From the NCBI RefSeq assembly GCF_002754245.1, contig NZ_PEEX01000001.1, positions 3,018,001 through 3,082,000 on the forward strand: a stretch of DNA of 64,000 bases. Reading direction: 5' to 3'. The translations under genes and the position numbers were made by a program. Positions 56,442 through 64,000 of the stretch are shown in pieces (position 1 is the stretch's first letter; each line of letters starts with the position of its first letter). Below the pieces are notes generated by a model that was not told where the DNA came from, did no database searches, and saw only the letters and a list, made by a program, of their open reading frames with translations. The DNA is from Chryseobacterium sp. 52. Its GTDB lineage: Bacteria; Bacteroidota; Bacteroidia; Flavobacteriales; Weeksellaceae.

Positions 56442-57581
56442 TTATTTTGTGATATCTCTACCGATTACCATTCTCTGGATCTCGGAAGTTCCTTCACCAA
56501 TGGTACATAATTTAGAATCTCTGTAGAATTTCTCAGCGGGGAAGTCTTTTGTATATCCATAACCTCCGAAGATCTGAACAGCATTATTAGAAATTCTTAC
56601 ACATGCTTCAGAAGCATATAGTTTTGCCATTGCCCCTTCTTTGGTCATTTTCTGCTTAGCATTTTTCAATGTTGAAGCTCTTTGGATCAAAAGTTCTGCA
56701 GCATCAATTTCTGTAGCCATATCAGCAAGCATAAAGTTGATCGCCTGGAATTCAGCAATTGCTTTTCCGAACTGATGTCTTTCTTTAGCATATTTTAAAG
56801 CCGCTTTATAAGCACCTCTTGCAGTTCCTAAACTTAAAGCTGCGATAGAAATTCTTCCGCCATCTAAAATTTTCATGGCCTGCTTGAATCCTTCTCCAAC
56901 TTCTCCTAAACGGTGTGAATCCGGTACACGAACGCTGTCAAAAATAAGCTCAGCTGTTTCAGAAGCACGCATTCCTAATTTATTTTCTTTTTTTCCTGAT
57001 GTAAAGCCCGGCATTCCTTTTTCTAAAACAAAGGCCGTAGAGTTATTTTTAGCTCCAATTTCCCCTGTTCTGGTCATTACTACAGCAATATCTCCTGAAA
57101 TAGCGTGTGTAATAAAGTTTTTAGCGCCGCTGATGATCCACTCATCACCATCTTTTACAGCTGTGGTAGACATACCTCCTGAATCAGAACCTGTATTGTG
57201 TTCTGTAAGTCCCCATGCTCCGATTACTTTTCCGGAAGCAAGCTGTGGAAGCCACTTATTTCTCTGCTCTTCATTTCCGAACTCATAAATATGATTGGTA
57301 CAAAGTGAATTGTGTGCCGCTACAGAAAGACCGATTGACGGGTCTACCTGAGAGATCTCATCCAGAATGGTAACATATTCATGATAACCCAGACCAGAAC
57401 CTCCGTACTGCTCAGGAACTACGATTCCCATAAATCCCATTTCTCCTAACTGGTGAAATAAGTCTTTTGGAAATGTCTGGCTCTCGTCCCACTCCATAAT
57501 ATTCGGTCTGATATTTTTCTCAGCAAATTCTCTTGCTGTTTCTGCTATCATTTTAATGTTGTCAATAGTCTCTGTGTTCAT
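56442..57581 (-). CDS. Acyl-CoA dehydrogenase
   Basis: The FAD-dependent enzyme introduces the 2,3-double bond into acyl-CoA thioesters. From ATG 57581 (MNTETIDNIKMIAE) it has 379 residues. Motifs are GAWGLTEHNTGSD, the signature RERHQFGKAIAEFQ-type segment KERHQFGKAIAEFQAINFML, GGYGYTKDFPAEKFYRD and the C-terminal EGTSEIQRMVIGR. ATG 57605, eight codons upstream, is rejected because the promoter -7 box overlaps it. Chain-length specificity cannot be read from the sequence. Confidence 0.92.
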   Translation of the reverse strand: MNTETIDNIKMIAETAREFAEKNIRPNIMEWDESQTFPKDLFHQLGEMGFMGIVVPEQYGGSGLGYHEYVTILDEISQVDPSIGLSVAAHNSLCTNHIYEFGNEEQRNKWLPQLASGKVIGAWGLTEHNTGSDSGGMSTTAVKDGDEWIISGAKNFITHAISGDIAVVMTRTGEIGAKNNSTAFVLEKGMPGFTSGKKENKLGMRASETAELIFDSVRVPDSHRLGEVGEGFKQAMKILDGGRISIAALSLGTARGAYKAALKYAKERHQFGKAIAEFQAINFMLADMATEIDAAELLIQRASTLKNAKQKMTKEGAMAKLYASEACVRISNNAVQIFGGYGYTKDFPAEKFYRDSKLCTIGEGTSEIQRMVIGRDITK

Positions 57582-57602
57582 ATAGATAAAATAGTTAGTT
57601 CC

Positions 57603-57630
57603 CAAAGATAATTAAATTGACGGAAAGCAA
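57603..57630 (-). promoter_or_regulatory. Predicted promoter of the acyl-CoA dehydrogenase gene
   Basis: The minus strand has TTG (57630-57628), 17 bp, then TATCTTTG (57610-57603). It places the transcript start below 57603 and supports ATG 57581 as the start. Confidence 0.6.
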
Positions 57631-57774
57631 AAAATAATTATTTAGCTCATAGGATCATATACGCAATATTTTAATAATCAATTTTTTATATTTTATTAAT
57701 TAATGATTTTTTAATATTTTTTTCAGAACTTTAAGTGTTTTAATTTACTATTTTAGCCTCCCAATTTTTAAGGA

Positions 57775-59640
57775 ATGAAAAAACTTCTACTACCTATTAT
57801 TTTGATTTCGTCACTTGCAGCAGCTCAGGCGCCAGCAGGATACTATGACGGAACAGTGGGACTTAGCGGCTATGCGCTGAAGTCTAAGTTGCATGATATT
57901 ATTGCTGAAAAGAATGTCAACTGGAACTACAGTGATTTACCTAACCTGTATAATCAGACAGATTTAGATAAATATTATGATCATGGACCAGGTAATACTA
58001 CGATCTTGCTTGATATGTATTCCGAAATCCCTACCGGAACTGATGCTTATGAGTATACATCGGCCAACTTAATAAGTACATCAGGAGCTGAAGGATTGGG
58101 ATACAACAGGGAACATGCTGTGCCGCAAAGTACTTTTAACAGTAACTATCCAATGTATTCTGATTTACACTTTGTGATTCCTACAGATGCAAGAATTAAT
58201 CAGTTACGGAATAATTATCCTTACGGGGTGGGTAACTCTACAGTACATTATACCTTTACAAACACGTCCAGAATTGCTAACAGTGCGATTCCTAATTATG
58301 CCTATACCAATAGGGTTTATGAGCCGGTTGCTGAATTTAGAGGTGATATTGCACGAATGCTCTTATATTTTGCAATACGATATGAAAATAAGCTGCCATC
58401 ATTTAATTATTTCACCAATATTAATCCTGCGATAGACAGATCTCCTTTTGATGGAACGGCAGAAAGGGCTTTTGACCCGGAATATATTGCAATGCTTATT
58501 CAATGGCATACTCAGGATCCTGTTTCTCAGCGGGAGATTGACAGAAATAATGCTATATATGCCATCCAGAAAAACAGAAATCCTCTCATTGATAATCCAC
58601 AGTGGGTAAACGCTATTTGGGTACAGATTCCGGATGCAGTATCACCTCAGGCTCCAGTTAATCTTGCGGTTTCGCAGACCGGAGCTTATTTTGCCAATTT
58701 AAATTGGTCACCAAGTACAAGTTCAGATGTTATAGGATATAATATTTATCAGAATGGTGTTTTAGTGGCCACCACAAAATCTACATCAATAGTAATTGAT
58801 CATCTGACACCTTCTACCTCTTATTCTTTTACAGTAAAAGCATATGATCAAGGCTATCTGCAATCTGTTGACAGTAATGCAATTACGGCACCTACATTAG
58901 CTCCTGATACCAATTCTAAAGATATCTTTATAATTAAATATATTGAAGGGACAGGAAATAGCAAGGCTCTGGAAATTGTAAACAAGACAGGTCATGAAGT
59001 AGACTTAAACAATTACAGCATAAGAGTGCAGTACTACAACAATTCAAGTGGTTCTTATTATTATGGCAACAGTTTTGAACTTGAGGGAAAAATACCCAAT
59101 AACCAAAATTTTGTCATTATGAACCCTAAATCTGCATTATCATGTTACACCAATAATGATGCACGTTTTCTTACAGCAGGTGAAGCATTGACTTTTGCAG
59201 GAACCCAATATGTAGAGCTGGCCTATAAATCAACAACGGTTGATGCTATAGGAAGTAAATTCGTAAGCAATTCATATGGAGATATTTCTCTTTACAGAAA
59301 AAGTACCATCAACCAGCCAACCAGCACATTTACTTTAGGAGAGTGGGATTCCTATCCTGTGAATTATTGCCAGAACCTTGGAGGAACTTTATCTACGATT
59401 GATCTTATTACTTCAAATAAAGAATTTAAAATATATCCGAACCCGGTTCATGATGATCTTTTTGTAAGCGGAGAAACTCAGGATATTAAGGTGGCTCAGG
59501 TACTGGATGTTTCAGGAAAAGTGATTTATACTGAAAAAGAACCTTTTAGAAATAAGAAGAATATTTCTCTTCAGAATCTTTCTGCAGGTTTTTATTTCTT
59601 AAAACTTGATGAAAAAGTGTATCAGTTTATCAAAAAATAA
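57775..59640 (+). CDS. Secreted endonuclease I with Fn3, lamin-tail and T9SS domains
   Basis: The 621-residue protein has a signal peptide ending AAAQ. The endonuclease I catalytic domain (about residues 20-280) has LGYNREHAVPQSTF, YSDLHFVIPTDARINQLRNN and RGDIARMLLYFAIRY. A fibronectin type III domain (NLNWSPSTSSDVIGYNIY) and a lamin-tail-like domain (KALEIVNKTGHEVDLNNYSI) follow, then a T9SS tail (FKIYPNPVHDDLFVSG … KVYQFIKK). It should degrade extracellular DNA, perhaps for nutrients. It is a single gene facing away from the acyl-CoA dehydrogenase. Confidence 0.9.
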   Translation: MKKLLLPIILISSLAAAQAPAGYYDGTVGLSGYALKSKLHDIIAEKNVNWNYSDLPNLYNQTDLDKYYDHGPGNTTILLDMYSEIPTGTDAYEYTSANLISTSGAEGLGYNREHAVPQSTFNSNYPMYSDLHFVIPTDARINQLRNNYPYGVGNSTVHYTFTNTSRIANSAIPNYAYTNRVYEPVAEFRGDIARMLLYFAIRYENKLPSFNYFTNINPAIDRSPFDGTAERAFDPEYIAMLIQWHTQDPVSQREIDRNNAIYAIQKNRNPLIDNPQWVNAIWVQIPDAVSPQAPVNLAVSQTGAYFANLNWSPSTSSDVIGYNIYQNGVLVATTKSTSIVIDHLTPSTSYSFTVKAYDQGYLQSVDSNAITAPTLAPDTNSKDIFIIKYIEGTGNSKALEIVNKTGHEVDLNNYSIRVQYYNNSSGSYYYGNSFELEGKIPNNQNFVIMNPKSALSCYTNNDARFLTAGEALTFAGTQYVELAYKSTTVDAIGSKFVSNSYGDISLYRKSTINQPTSTFTLGEWDSYPVNYCQNLGGTLSTIDLITSNKEFKIYPNPVHDDLFVSGETQDIKVAQVLDVSGKVIYTEKEPFRNKKNISLQNLSAGFYFLKLDEKVYQFIKK

Positions 59641-59657
59641 AAAAATATACCCAGTCA

Positions 59658-59685
59658 GTCATTGCGAGCGAAGCGATGCAATCTC
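59658..59685. repeat. Dispersed palindromic repeat
   Basis: GTCATTGCGAGCGAAGCGATGCAATCTC, quoted in two parts (GTCATTGCGAGCG, AAGCGATGCAATCTC), has ATTGC…GCAAT and resembles a repeat common between genes of many bacteria. Only one copy is in this window. Confidence 0.5.
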
Positions 59686-59726
59686 ATCAATATTTGCTAA
59701 AAAGCTTATAAACAATACATAATTGA

Positions 59727-59804
59727 TATAAGCAGATTCACTAATAATCAATATCTATAAGTGTTTCTGCTTATATTTTTTATTTATAAGTAATTATGCT
59801 TATA
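59727..59804 (+). promoter_or_regulatory. Three evenly spaced palindromic sites before the SatD gene
   Basis: TATAAG-N8-CTTATA occurs at 59756-59775 and 59785-59804, and a one-mismatch version (CTAATA) at 59727-59746. Their starts are exactly 29 bp apart. The last overlaps the -7 box TATATTTG (59801-59808). They look like operators. SatD has a C-terminal helix-turn-helix, so autoregulation is possible; this is inference. Confidence 0.65.
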
Positions 59805-59812
59805 TTTGCACC

Positions 59813-60418
59813 ATGATAGCGGTCATCACCGGTGATATTATAAATTCACAGCATGCAGACACGGAAGTTTGGATCACCAGACTCAAGAATCTCCTGGAAA
59901 ACTGGGGAAGTTCACCGCTCGCATGGGAAATCTACAGAGGAGATGAGTTTCAGTTCAAATGTAGTATAGATGAAGTCTTCTGGCGTTTTCTAGCCATAAA
60001 GTCTCTTATAAGAAGTCAGGAAAATTTAGATGTAAGGATTGCCATAGGCATTGGTGAAGAGAATTTTTCCTCTGAAAAGATCACCGAGTCCAACGGAACG
60101 GCTTATGTGCACTCCGGACGGTTGCTGAATGATCTTAAAAGTGACGGGCACACCGTTTCTATAAAGACCTCAAATGACTCTGTAGACAGAGATTTAAATA
60201 TCCTGCTGAAATGGTCTTCAAAAGATTTTGACAACTGGACGGTAGCTACCGCAGAGATCATTCACGAAATGATCATGAATCAGGATATCACACAGGAAGA
60301 CCTCGCCAAGAAATTTGCTATTTCACAGTCCTCGGTAAGCCAGAGACTGAAACGCGCCAACTACGAGCTTATCGTAGAAACGAATCAATATTTTAGAAAG
60401 AAAATCTCAGAACTGTAA
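59813..60418 (+). CDS. SatD family protein with C-terminal HTH
   Basis: The 201-residue soluble protein starts MIAVITGDIINSQHADTEVW and contains WEIYRGDEFQFKC and VRIAIGIGEENFSSEKI. These match SatD-family proteins, whose N-terminal domain is of unknown activity. The C-terminus (QEDLAKKFAISQSSVSQRLKRANYELI) is a clear helix-turn-helix, so DNA binding is likely. Three palindromes precede it and it is 2 bp from the DUF3307 gene. Confidence 0.8.
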   Translation: MIAVITGDIINSQHADTEVWITRLKNLLENWGSSPLAWEIYRGDEFQFKCSIDEVFWRFLAIKSLIRSQENLDVRIAIGIGEENFSSEKITESNGTAYVHSGRLLNDLKSDGHTVSIKTSNDSVDRDLNILLKWSSKDFDNWTVATAEIIHEMIMNQDITQEDLAKKFAISQSSVSQRLKRANYELIVETNQYFRKKISEL

Positions 60419-60420
60419 GC

Positions 60421-61116
60421 ATGATCTTTACTAAACTCATATTGGCACATCTACTCGGAGATTTTATTCTTCAGCCAAACTCTTGGGTTGCAGATAAAGA
60501 ACGCCGTAAGCTGAAAAGCCCGTATTTGTACCTGCATGTTCTGATTCATACTGTTTTAAGTTTTATTTTTCTCTGGAATACTGAATTCTGGTGGATTTCA
60601 CTGCTTGTGGGAATCTCCCATTTTATCATTGATGCCTCCAAACTGATCTTTCAAACGGTAAAAAATAAAAAAAACTGGTTTTTCATTGATCAGTTACTCC
60701 ATATTCTTGTGATTGCAGGAATCTCATTCTATTGTAAAGAATTCAGCTTCGACTTTCTGAATCAACAGGAATTTTTAAAAATATTGATGGCAGCATTGTT
60801 TCTGACAACGCCGGCTTCCATTTTTATTAAGATATTGTTGTCTTCATGGACTCCGGTTCCGGAAACACAGAGCAGCATACAAACCGAATCTCTATCGAGT
60901 GCCGGAAAATATATAGGAATTTTGGAACGTCTTCTTGTTTTCACTTTTATTATGGTGAATCATTGGGAGGGCGTAGGCTTTATGATTGCTGCAAAATCGG
61001 TCTTCAGGTTCAGCGATCTGGCACAGGCTAAACAGAGAAAGCTCACGGAGTATGTGCTGATAGGTACGCTGTTAAGTTTTGGGCTGGCTGTTTTAACGGG
61101 AATTTTAATTAAGTAA
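60421..61116 (+). CDS. DUF3307 family membrane protein
   Basis: The 231-residue protein has about five to six membrane helices. The N-terminus MIFTKLILAHLLGDFILQPNSWVADK, with HVLIHTVLSFIF and HFIIDASKLIFQ, is characteristic of DUF3307. It is regularly encoded beside SatD, and here it starts 2 bp after it. The biochemical function is unknown. Confidence 0.8.
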   Translation: MIFTKLILAHLLGDFILQPNSWVADKERRKLKSPYLYLHVLIHTVLSFIFLWNTEFWWISLLVGISHFIIDASKLIFQTVKNKKNWFFIDQLLHILVIAGISFYCKEFSFDFLNQQEFLKILMAALFLTTPASIFIKILLSSWTPVPETQSSIQTESLSSAGKYIGILERLLVFTFIMVNHWEGVGFMIAAKSVFRFSDLAQAKQRKLTEYVLIGTLLSFGLAVLTGILIK

Positions 61117-61151
61117 TATAAAATAAATCTAACTAATAAGACAATTTAGAA

Positions 61152-61871
61152 ATGGAAAAGAAAGAAATGTTGTACGAAGGGAAAGCAAAACAAGTATTTG
61201 CTACCGATAATCCTGATCAAGTAGTCGTACGTTTCAAAGACGATGCTACAGCATTTAATGCTCAAAAAAGAGGATCTGTTGATTTGAAAGGTGAAATGAA
61301 TAACGCCATTACCACTTTGATTTTTGAATATTTAAATGAAAAAGGGATTAAAACTCATTTCATTAAGCAATTGGACGAAAGAGAGCAGCTGGTAAAAAAA
61401 GTATCTATCATTCCATTGGAAATGGTAGTAAGAAACTACTCTGCAGGAAGTATGGCTCAAAGATTAGGGGTGGAAGAAGGAATCAAATCTCCGGTGACCA
61501 TCTTTGATATCTGCTACAAAAAAGACGAATTGGGAGATCCGCTTATCAATGATCACCATGCCGTTTTCTTAGGAGCAGCTACCTATGAAGAACTTGATGA
61601 AATGTATGAGCTTACTTCTGATATCAACGAGATTTTAATTGATCTTTTTGATAAAATGAATATTATCCTGGTAGATTTCAAAATTGAATTAGGAAAAACT
61701 TCAGAGGGTGAAATCATCCTTGCAGACGAAATCTCTCCGGATACGTGCAGACTTTGGGATAAAGATACCATGAAGAAACTGGACAAAGACAGATTCAGAA
61801 GAGATCTTGGAGAAGTTACAGAAGCTTACGTGGAGATCTACAACAGACTGAAAACCTTACTTAATAAGTAA
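61152..61871 (+). CDS. purC: Phosphoribosylaminoimidazole-succinocarboxamide synthase
   Basis: PurC joins CAIR and aspartate with ATP in the eighth step of IMP synthesis. The 239 residues have [12 protein letters not shown], the substrate-binding [13 protein letters not shown] and [14 protein letters not shown]. Length and motifs are normal. It is separated from purF by the four-helix-bundle remnant, so the original purC-purF pair was probably closer. Confidence 0.96.
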   Translation: MEKKEMLYEGKAKQVFATDNPDQVVVRFKDDATAFNAQKRGSVDLKGEMNNAITTLIFEYLNEKGIKTHFIKQLDEREQLVKKVSIIPLEMVVRNYSAGSMAQRLGVEEGIKSPVTIFDICYKKDELGDPLINDHHAVFLGAATYEELDEMYELTSDINEILIDLFDKMNIILVDFKIELGKTSEGEIILADEISPDTCRLWDKDTMKKLDKDRFRRDLGEVTEAYVEIYNRLKTLLNK

Positions 61872-61882
61872 AGTTTGAGAGG

Positions 61883-61907
61883 TTAGAAGTGAGGTGTTAG
61901 AAGTGAG
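61883..61907 (+). repeat. Left imperfect inverted repeat around the four-helix-bundle gene
   Basis: TTAGAAGTGAGGTGTTAGAAGTGAG, stated in parts (TTAGAAGTGAGG, TGTTAGAAGTGAG), matches the reverse complement of 62288-62312 at 20 of 25 positions. The unit is itself a doubled TTAGAAGTGAG. Confidence 0.55.
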
Positions 61908-61922
61908 TATGAAATCACATCG

Positions 61923-62264
61923 ATAGAGGATTTGAAAGTTTGGAATAAATCAATGACTTTGGTAAAAGAAGTTTAATTGGTTTTAACCGAACTGCCCATT
62001 GAAGAAAAATTTGGCTTACAATCTCAAATCAGAAGATGTTCCGTTTCAATACCGTCTAATATCGCTGAAGGAGCAGGAAGGAATAATAAAAATGAGTTCT
62101 ATCAATTTCTTGGAATTGCATTTGGTTCTACTTATGAGTTGCAGACCCAATTGTTATTAATCGATTTGAATTTTATTTCTGAGGCTAAAATAGCTCCTTT
62201 AAAAGAACTTCTGACTGAAATTCAAAAAATGATATACTCATTAAAAGAAAGTTTAAAATTATAA
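61923..62264 (+). pseudogene. Four-helix-bundle protein (23S rRNA intervening-sequence family), broken
   Basis: The frame reads IEDLKVWNKSMTLVKEV, then TAA at 61974-61976, then LVLTELPIEEKFGLQSQ and RRCSVSIPSNIAEGAGRNN, the signature of this family. Without the stop it would be a normal protein of about 115 residues, starting in an MKS-type N-terminus near 61909, where one frame change is also needed. Translation could restart only at TTG 61977. Members were first found inside 23S rRNA genes, but many sit in intergenic DNA. Imperfect inverted repeats flank it. Confidence 0.7.
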
Positions 62265-62287
62265 TTGAAGTTAACTTAGACTAAATT

Positions 62288-62312
62288 CTTACATCTAATA
62301 TCTAACTTCTAA
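62288..62312 (-). repeat. Right imperfect inverted repeat
   Basis: CTTACATCTAATATC-TAACTTCTAA is the inverted counterpart of 61883-61907, with 20 of 25 positions matching. Confidence 0.55.
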
Positions 62313-62327
62313 TTTAGAAAAATAGAA

Positions 62328-63827
62328 ATGAAAAGTTTAGACATTCATAAGAGTGAATATTTAAAACAGTTTAAAGACCAGACCTACGGGCGGAATCTTT
62401 TCAGAACCCAGGAAGAGGAAAGACTGGACGCTCCCAATGAGGAGTGCGGGATCTTCGGAATGTATTCTGATAATGATCTGGATACGTTTTCTCTTTCACA
62501 ATTCGGACTTTTTGCTCTTCAGCACAGAGGACAGGAAGCCTGTGGTATTTCCGTTTTAAAAGACGGGAAAATCACGAATATGAAGGATGAAGGACTGGTT
62601 TTAGACGTTTATAAAGAAATTCAGGAACCAGAGGCTTTTATGGGAAATTCTGCAATCGGGCATACACGTTATACCACTGCAGGAGATAAAAAGAAGTATA
62701 ATTTTCAGCCGTTTTTCGCAAAAAACGAGTACGATCAGATTATACTTTCTATAGCGCATAACGGTAACCTTACCAATGCGAAAGAATTAAAACATGAGTT
62801 GGAAGCTGAAGGCGTAGTCTTTAGAGCGACTTCCGATTCTGAGGTTATTTTAAGATTAATTCAGAAAAATCTTGACTTAGGACTTCGTGGAGCTATTAAA
62901 GCAACAATGGAGAAAATTGAAGGCGCTTATTCCGTAGTGGGAATGACGAGAAATAAATTCTTTGCCTTCAGAGATTTCAACGGAATCCGTCCACTGGTTT
63001 TAGGAGCCGTTGATGAGAAAACTTATGTTGTGGCTTCTGAATCCGTAGCATTGGATGCTGTAGGTGCTCAGTATGTACGTGATATTCTTCCGGGAGAAAT
63101 CATTTATACCAATGAAAATGAGCCTGGAAAACTTCAGTCTTATATGGTAAATGAAGAAAGAGGGAAGCAGAGAATCTGTTCTTTTGAATACATTTATTTT
63201 GCAAGACCTGACTCTACCCTGGAAAACATCAATGTCTATGAAATCAGGGAGAAATCCGGTGAGAAAATCTGGGAACAGGCACCTGTAGAGGCTGATATCG
63301 TTATTGGAGTTCCTGACTCAGGCGTTCCTGCTGCTATTGGCTTTTCAAAAGCTTCAGGGATACCTTTCCGTCCGGTTCTGATCAAAAACAGATACATCGG
63401 AAGAAGTTTCATTGTTCCTACACAGGAAATGAGAGAAAGGGTCGTAAACCTTAAGCTTAACCCGATTATTTCTGAGATCAAAGATAAAAGAGTTGTCATC
63501 ATCGATGACTCCATTGTAAGAGGAACGACTTCCAAGAGATTGGTGAAAATATTGAAAGATGCAGGCGTAAAAGAGATTCACTTCAGAAGTGTTTCTCCAC
63601 CTATTATTGCACCGTGCTACTTAGGAATTGATACCCCTTCAAAAGATGATCTGATTTCAGCCAATATGACGACTGAAGAACTTAGAGATTATCTGGGTGT
63701 AGATTCTTTAGAATTTTTAAGTACAGATAGCCTGAAAGAAATTTTAGGATCTTCCAACCATTGCTTCGGATGTTTTACAGAAGAATATCCGGTAGGAAAA
63801 GGAGAGGAGGTAGAATTATTTAATTAA
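62328..63827 (+). CDS. purF: Amidophosphoribosyltransferase
   Basis: PurF makes phosphoribosylamine from PRPP and glutamine, the first step of purine synthesis. The catalytic Cys in EECGIFGMYSD is residue 40, so a 39-residue propeptide must be removed. The PRPP loop is VVIIDDSIVRGTTSKRL. Cys residues in KQRICSFEYIYF, IAPCYLG and HCFGCF resemble the four that bind a 4Fe-4S cluster in the B. subtilis-type enzyme. The 499-residue length fits that group. A terminator follows. Confidence 0.95.
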   Translation: MKSLDIHKSEYLKQFKDQTYGRNLFRTQEEERLDAPNEECGIFGMYSDNDLDTFSLSQFGLFALQHRGQEACGISVLKDGKITNMKDEGLVLDVYKEIQEPEAFMGNSAIGHTRYTTAGDKKKYNFQPFFAKNEYDQIILSIAHNGNLTNAKELKHELEAEGVVFRATSDSEVILRLIQKNLDLGLRGAIKATMEKIEGAYSVVGMTRNKFFAFRDFNGIRPLVLGAVDEKTYVVASESVALDAVGAQYVRDILPGEIIYTNENEPGKLQSYMVNEERGKQRICSFEYIYFARPDSTLENINVYEIREKSGEKIWEQAPVEADIVIGVPDSGVPAAIGFSKASGIPFRPVLIKNRYIGRSFIVPTQEMRERVVNLKLNPIISEIKDKRVVIIDDSIVRGTTSKRLVKILKDAGVKEIHFRSVSPPIIAPCYLGIDTPSKDDLISANMTTEELRDYLGVDSLEFLSTDSLKEILGSSNHCFGCFTEEYPVGKGEEVELFN

Positions 63828-63854
63828 TATTCTACAATTCGAAATAAGAAAAGA

Positions 63855-63885
63855 AGCCAGGCATTGAGTCTGGCTCTTTTTGTTT
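63855..63885 (+). terminator. Rho-independent terminator after purF
   Basis: AGCCAG (63855-63860) pairs with CTGGCT (63870-63875), followed by CTTTTTGTTTTT. Confidence 0.7.
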
Positions 63886-63941
63886 TTATAAATGTATCAA
63901 AAGCTTAATATTCCTTTATTATACAGTATACAGGCAAGTTC

Positions 63942-63949
63942 TAAATTTG
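63942..63949 (+). promoter_or_regulatory. -7 box of the last gene
   Basis: TAAATTTG lies 20 bp before the ATG at 63970. No good -33 TTG was found. Confidence 0.4.
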
Positions 63950-63969
63950 TTTCTTAAAAATTTCCCGAT

Positions 63970-64000
63970 ATGAAGAACGTATTTTTAACAGGTGCTTTTT
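63970..64000 (+). CDS. Start of a further gene, possibly a Rossmann-fold enzyme
   Basis: Only ten codons (MKNVFLTGAF) are visible before the window ends. KNVFLTGA resembles the first strand and glycine-rich turn of NAD(P)-dependent SDR or epimerase proteins. This is too little for a firm call. Confidence 0.4.
   Translation, partial: MKNVFLTGAF

Noticed and set aside
57582..57605. Acyl-CoA dehydrogenase start at ATG 57605
   Set aside because: The -7 box TATCTTTG (57610-57603) overlaps this codon, so the transcript would start after it; ATG 57581 gives the usual N-terminus.
59727..59804. CRISPR-like array
   Set aside because: Three short palindromes with 9-bp gaps, no spacers and no cas genes; better explained as operators.

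Overview
The window is chromosomal DNA of a flavobacterium, most likely Chryseobacterium or a close relative in the Weeksellaceae. The evidence is the AT-rich sequence, many -7 boxes of the Bacteroidota form TAnnTTTG, few Shine-Dalgarno sequences, several secreted proteins ending in type IX secretion (T9SS) sorting domains (…YPNP…), the RHS/DUF6443 proteins, and the gene order. No rRNA, tRNA or CRISPR array was seen.

Layout. 1-3381: end of an NlpC/P60 peptidase, a stand-alone LytTR regulator, a DUF2255 protein, dapD and a GT4 glycosyltransferase. 3389-10561: a complete eight-gene histidine operon (hisG-D-C-B-H-A-F-IE), preceded by a His-rich leader peptide and a terminator/antiterminator pair, so the operon looks controlled by attenuation. 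10790-28700: a T9SS cargo protein, an RHS-like N-terminal protein and a full-length RHS/DUF6443 protein with a toxin-like tip and a membrane-protein immunity candidate. A string of displaced tip/immunity cassettes follows. Each begins with a 5'-truncated piece of RHS core or toxin, carries a different C-terminal tip and a candidate immunity gene, and several are separated by hairpins and by short repeats that match the left end of a decayed IS3-family element at the far end of the array. 28899-32547: three tandem M28 peptidases with T9SS tails. 32787-39047: thrS, infC, rpmI and rplT on the minus strand, with a membrane protein of glycosyltransferase-C type and an alpha/beta hydrolase lying between infC and rpmI. 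39305-41869: an M19 dipeptidase and a helical-repeat protein. 42017-46327: leuA-C-D-B. 46661-49893: small minus-strand operons, including a lipoprotein with a TNT-like NAD glycohydrolase domain followed by a zinc-ribbon protein. 50351-55720: two related reprolysin-like T9SS metalloproteases. 55925-64000: DinB protein and acyl-CoA dehydrogenase; endonuclease I with a T9SS tail; a SatD/DUF3307 pair behind three evenly spaced palindromes; purC; a broken four-helix-bundle gene between inverted repeats; purF; and the start of a further gene.

How it fits together. The window mixes core biosynthesis (His, Leu, Lys/diaminopimelate, purine) and translation genes with secreted hydrolases and a polymorphic toxin locus. 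In that locus short DNA blocks are shared between the intact RHS gene and the displaced cassettes: a 519-bp block between the intact gene and cassette 2, the core between the intact gene and cassette 3, and a separate linker between cassettes 3 and 4. These could let the cassettes recombine with the expressed gene. I regard this cassette array as the most interesting part of the window. The His attenuator, the non-canonical AUA start of infC, the TNT-like lipoprotein pair and the 29-bp-spaced SatD palindromes come next.
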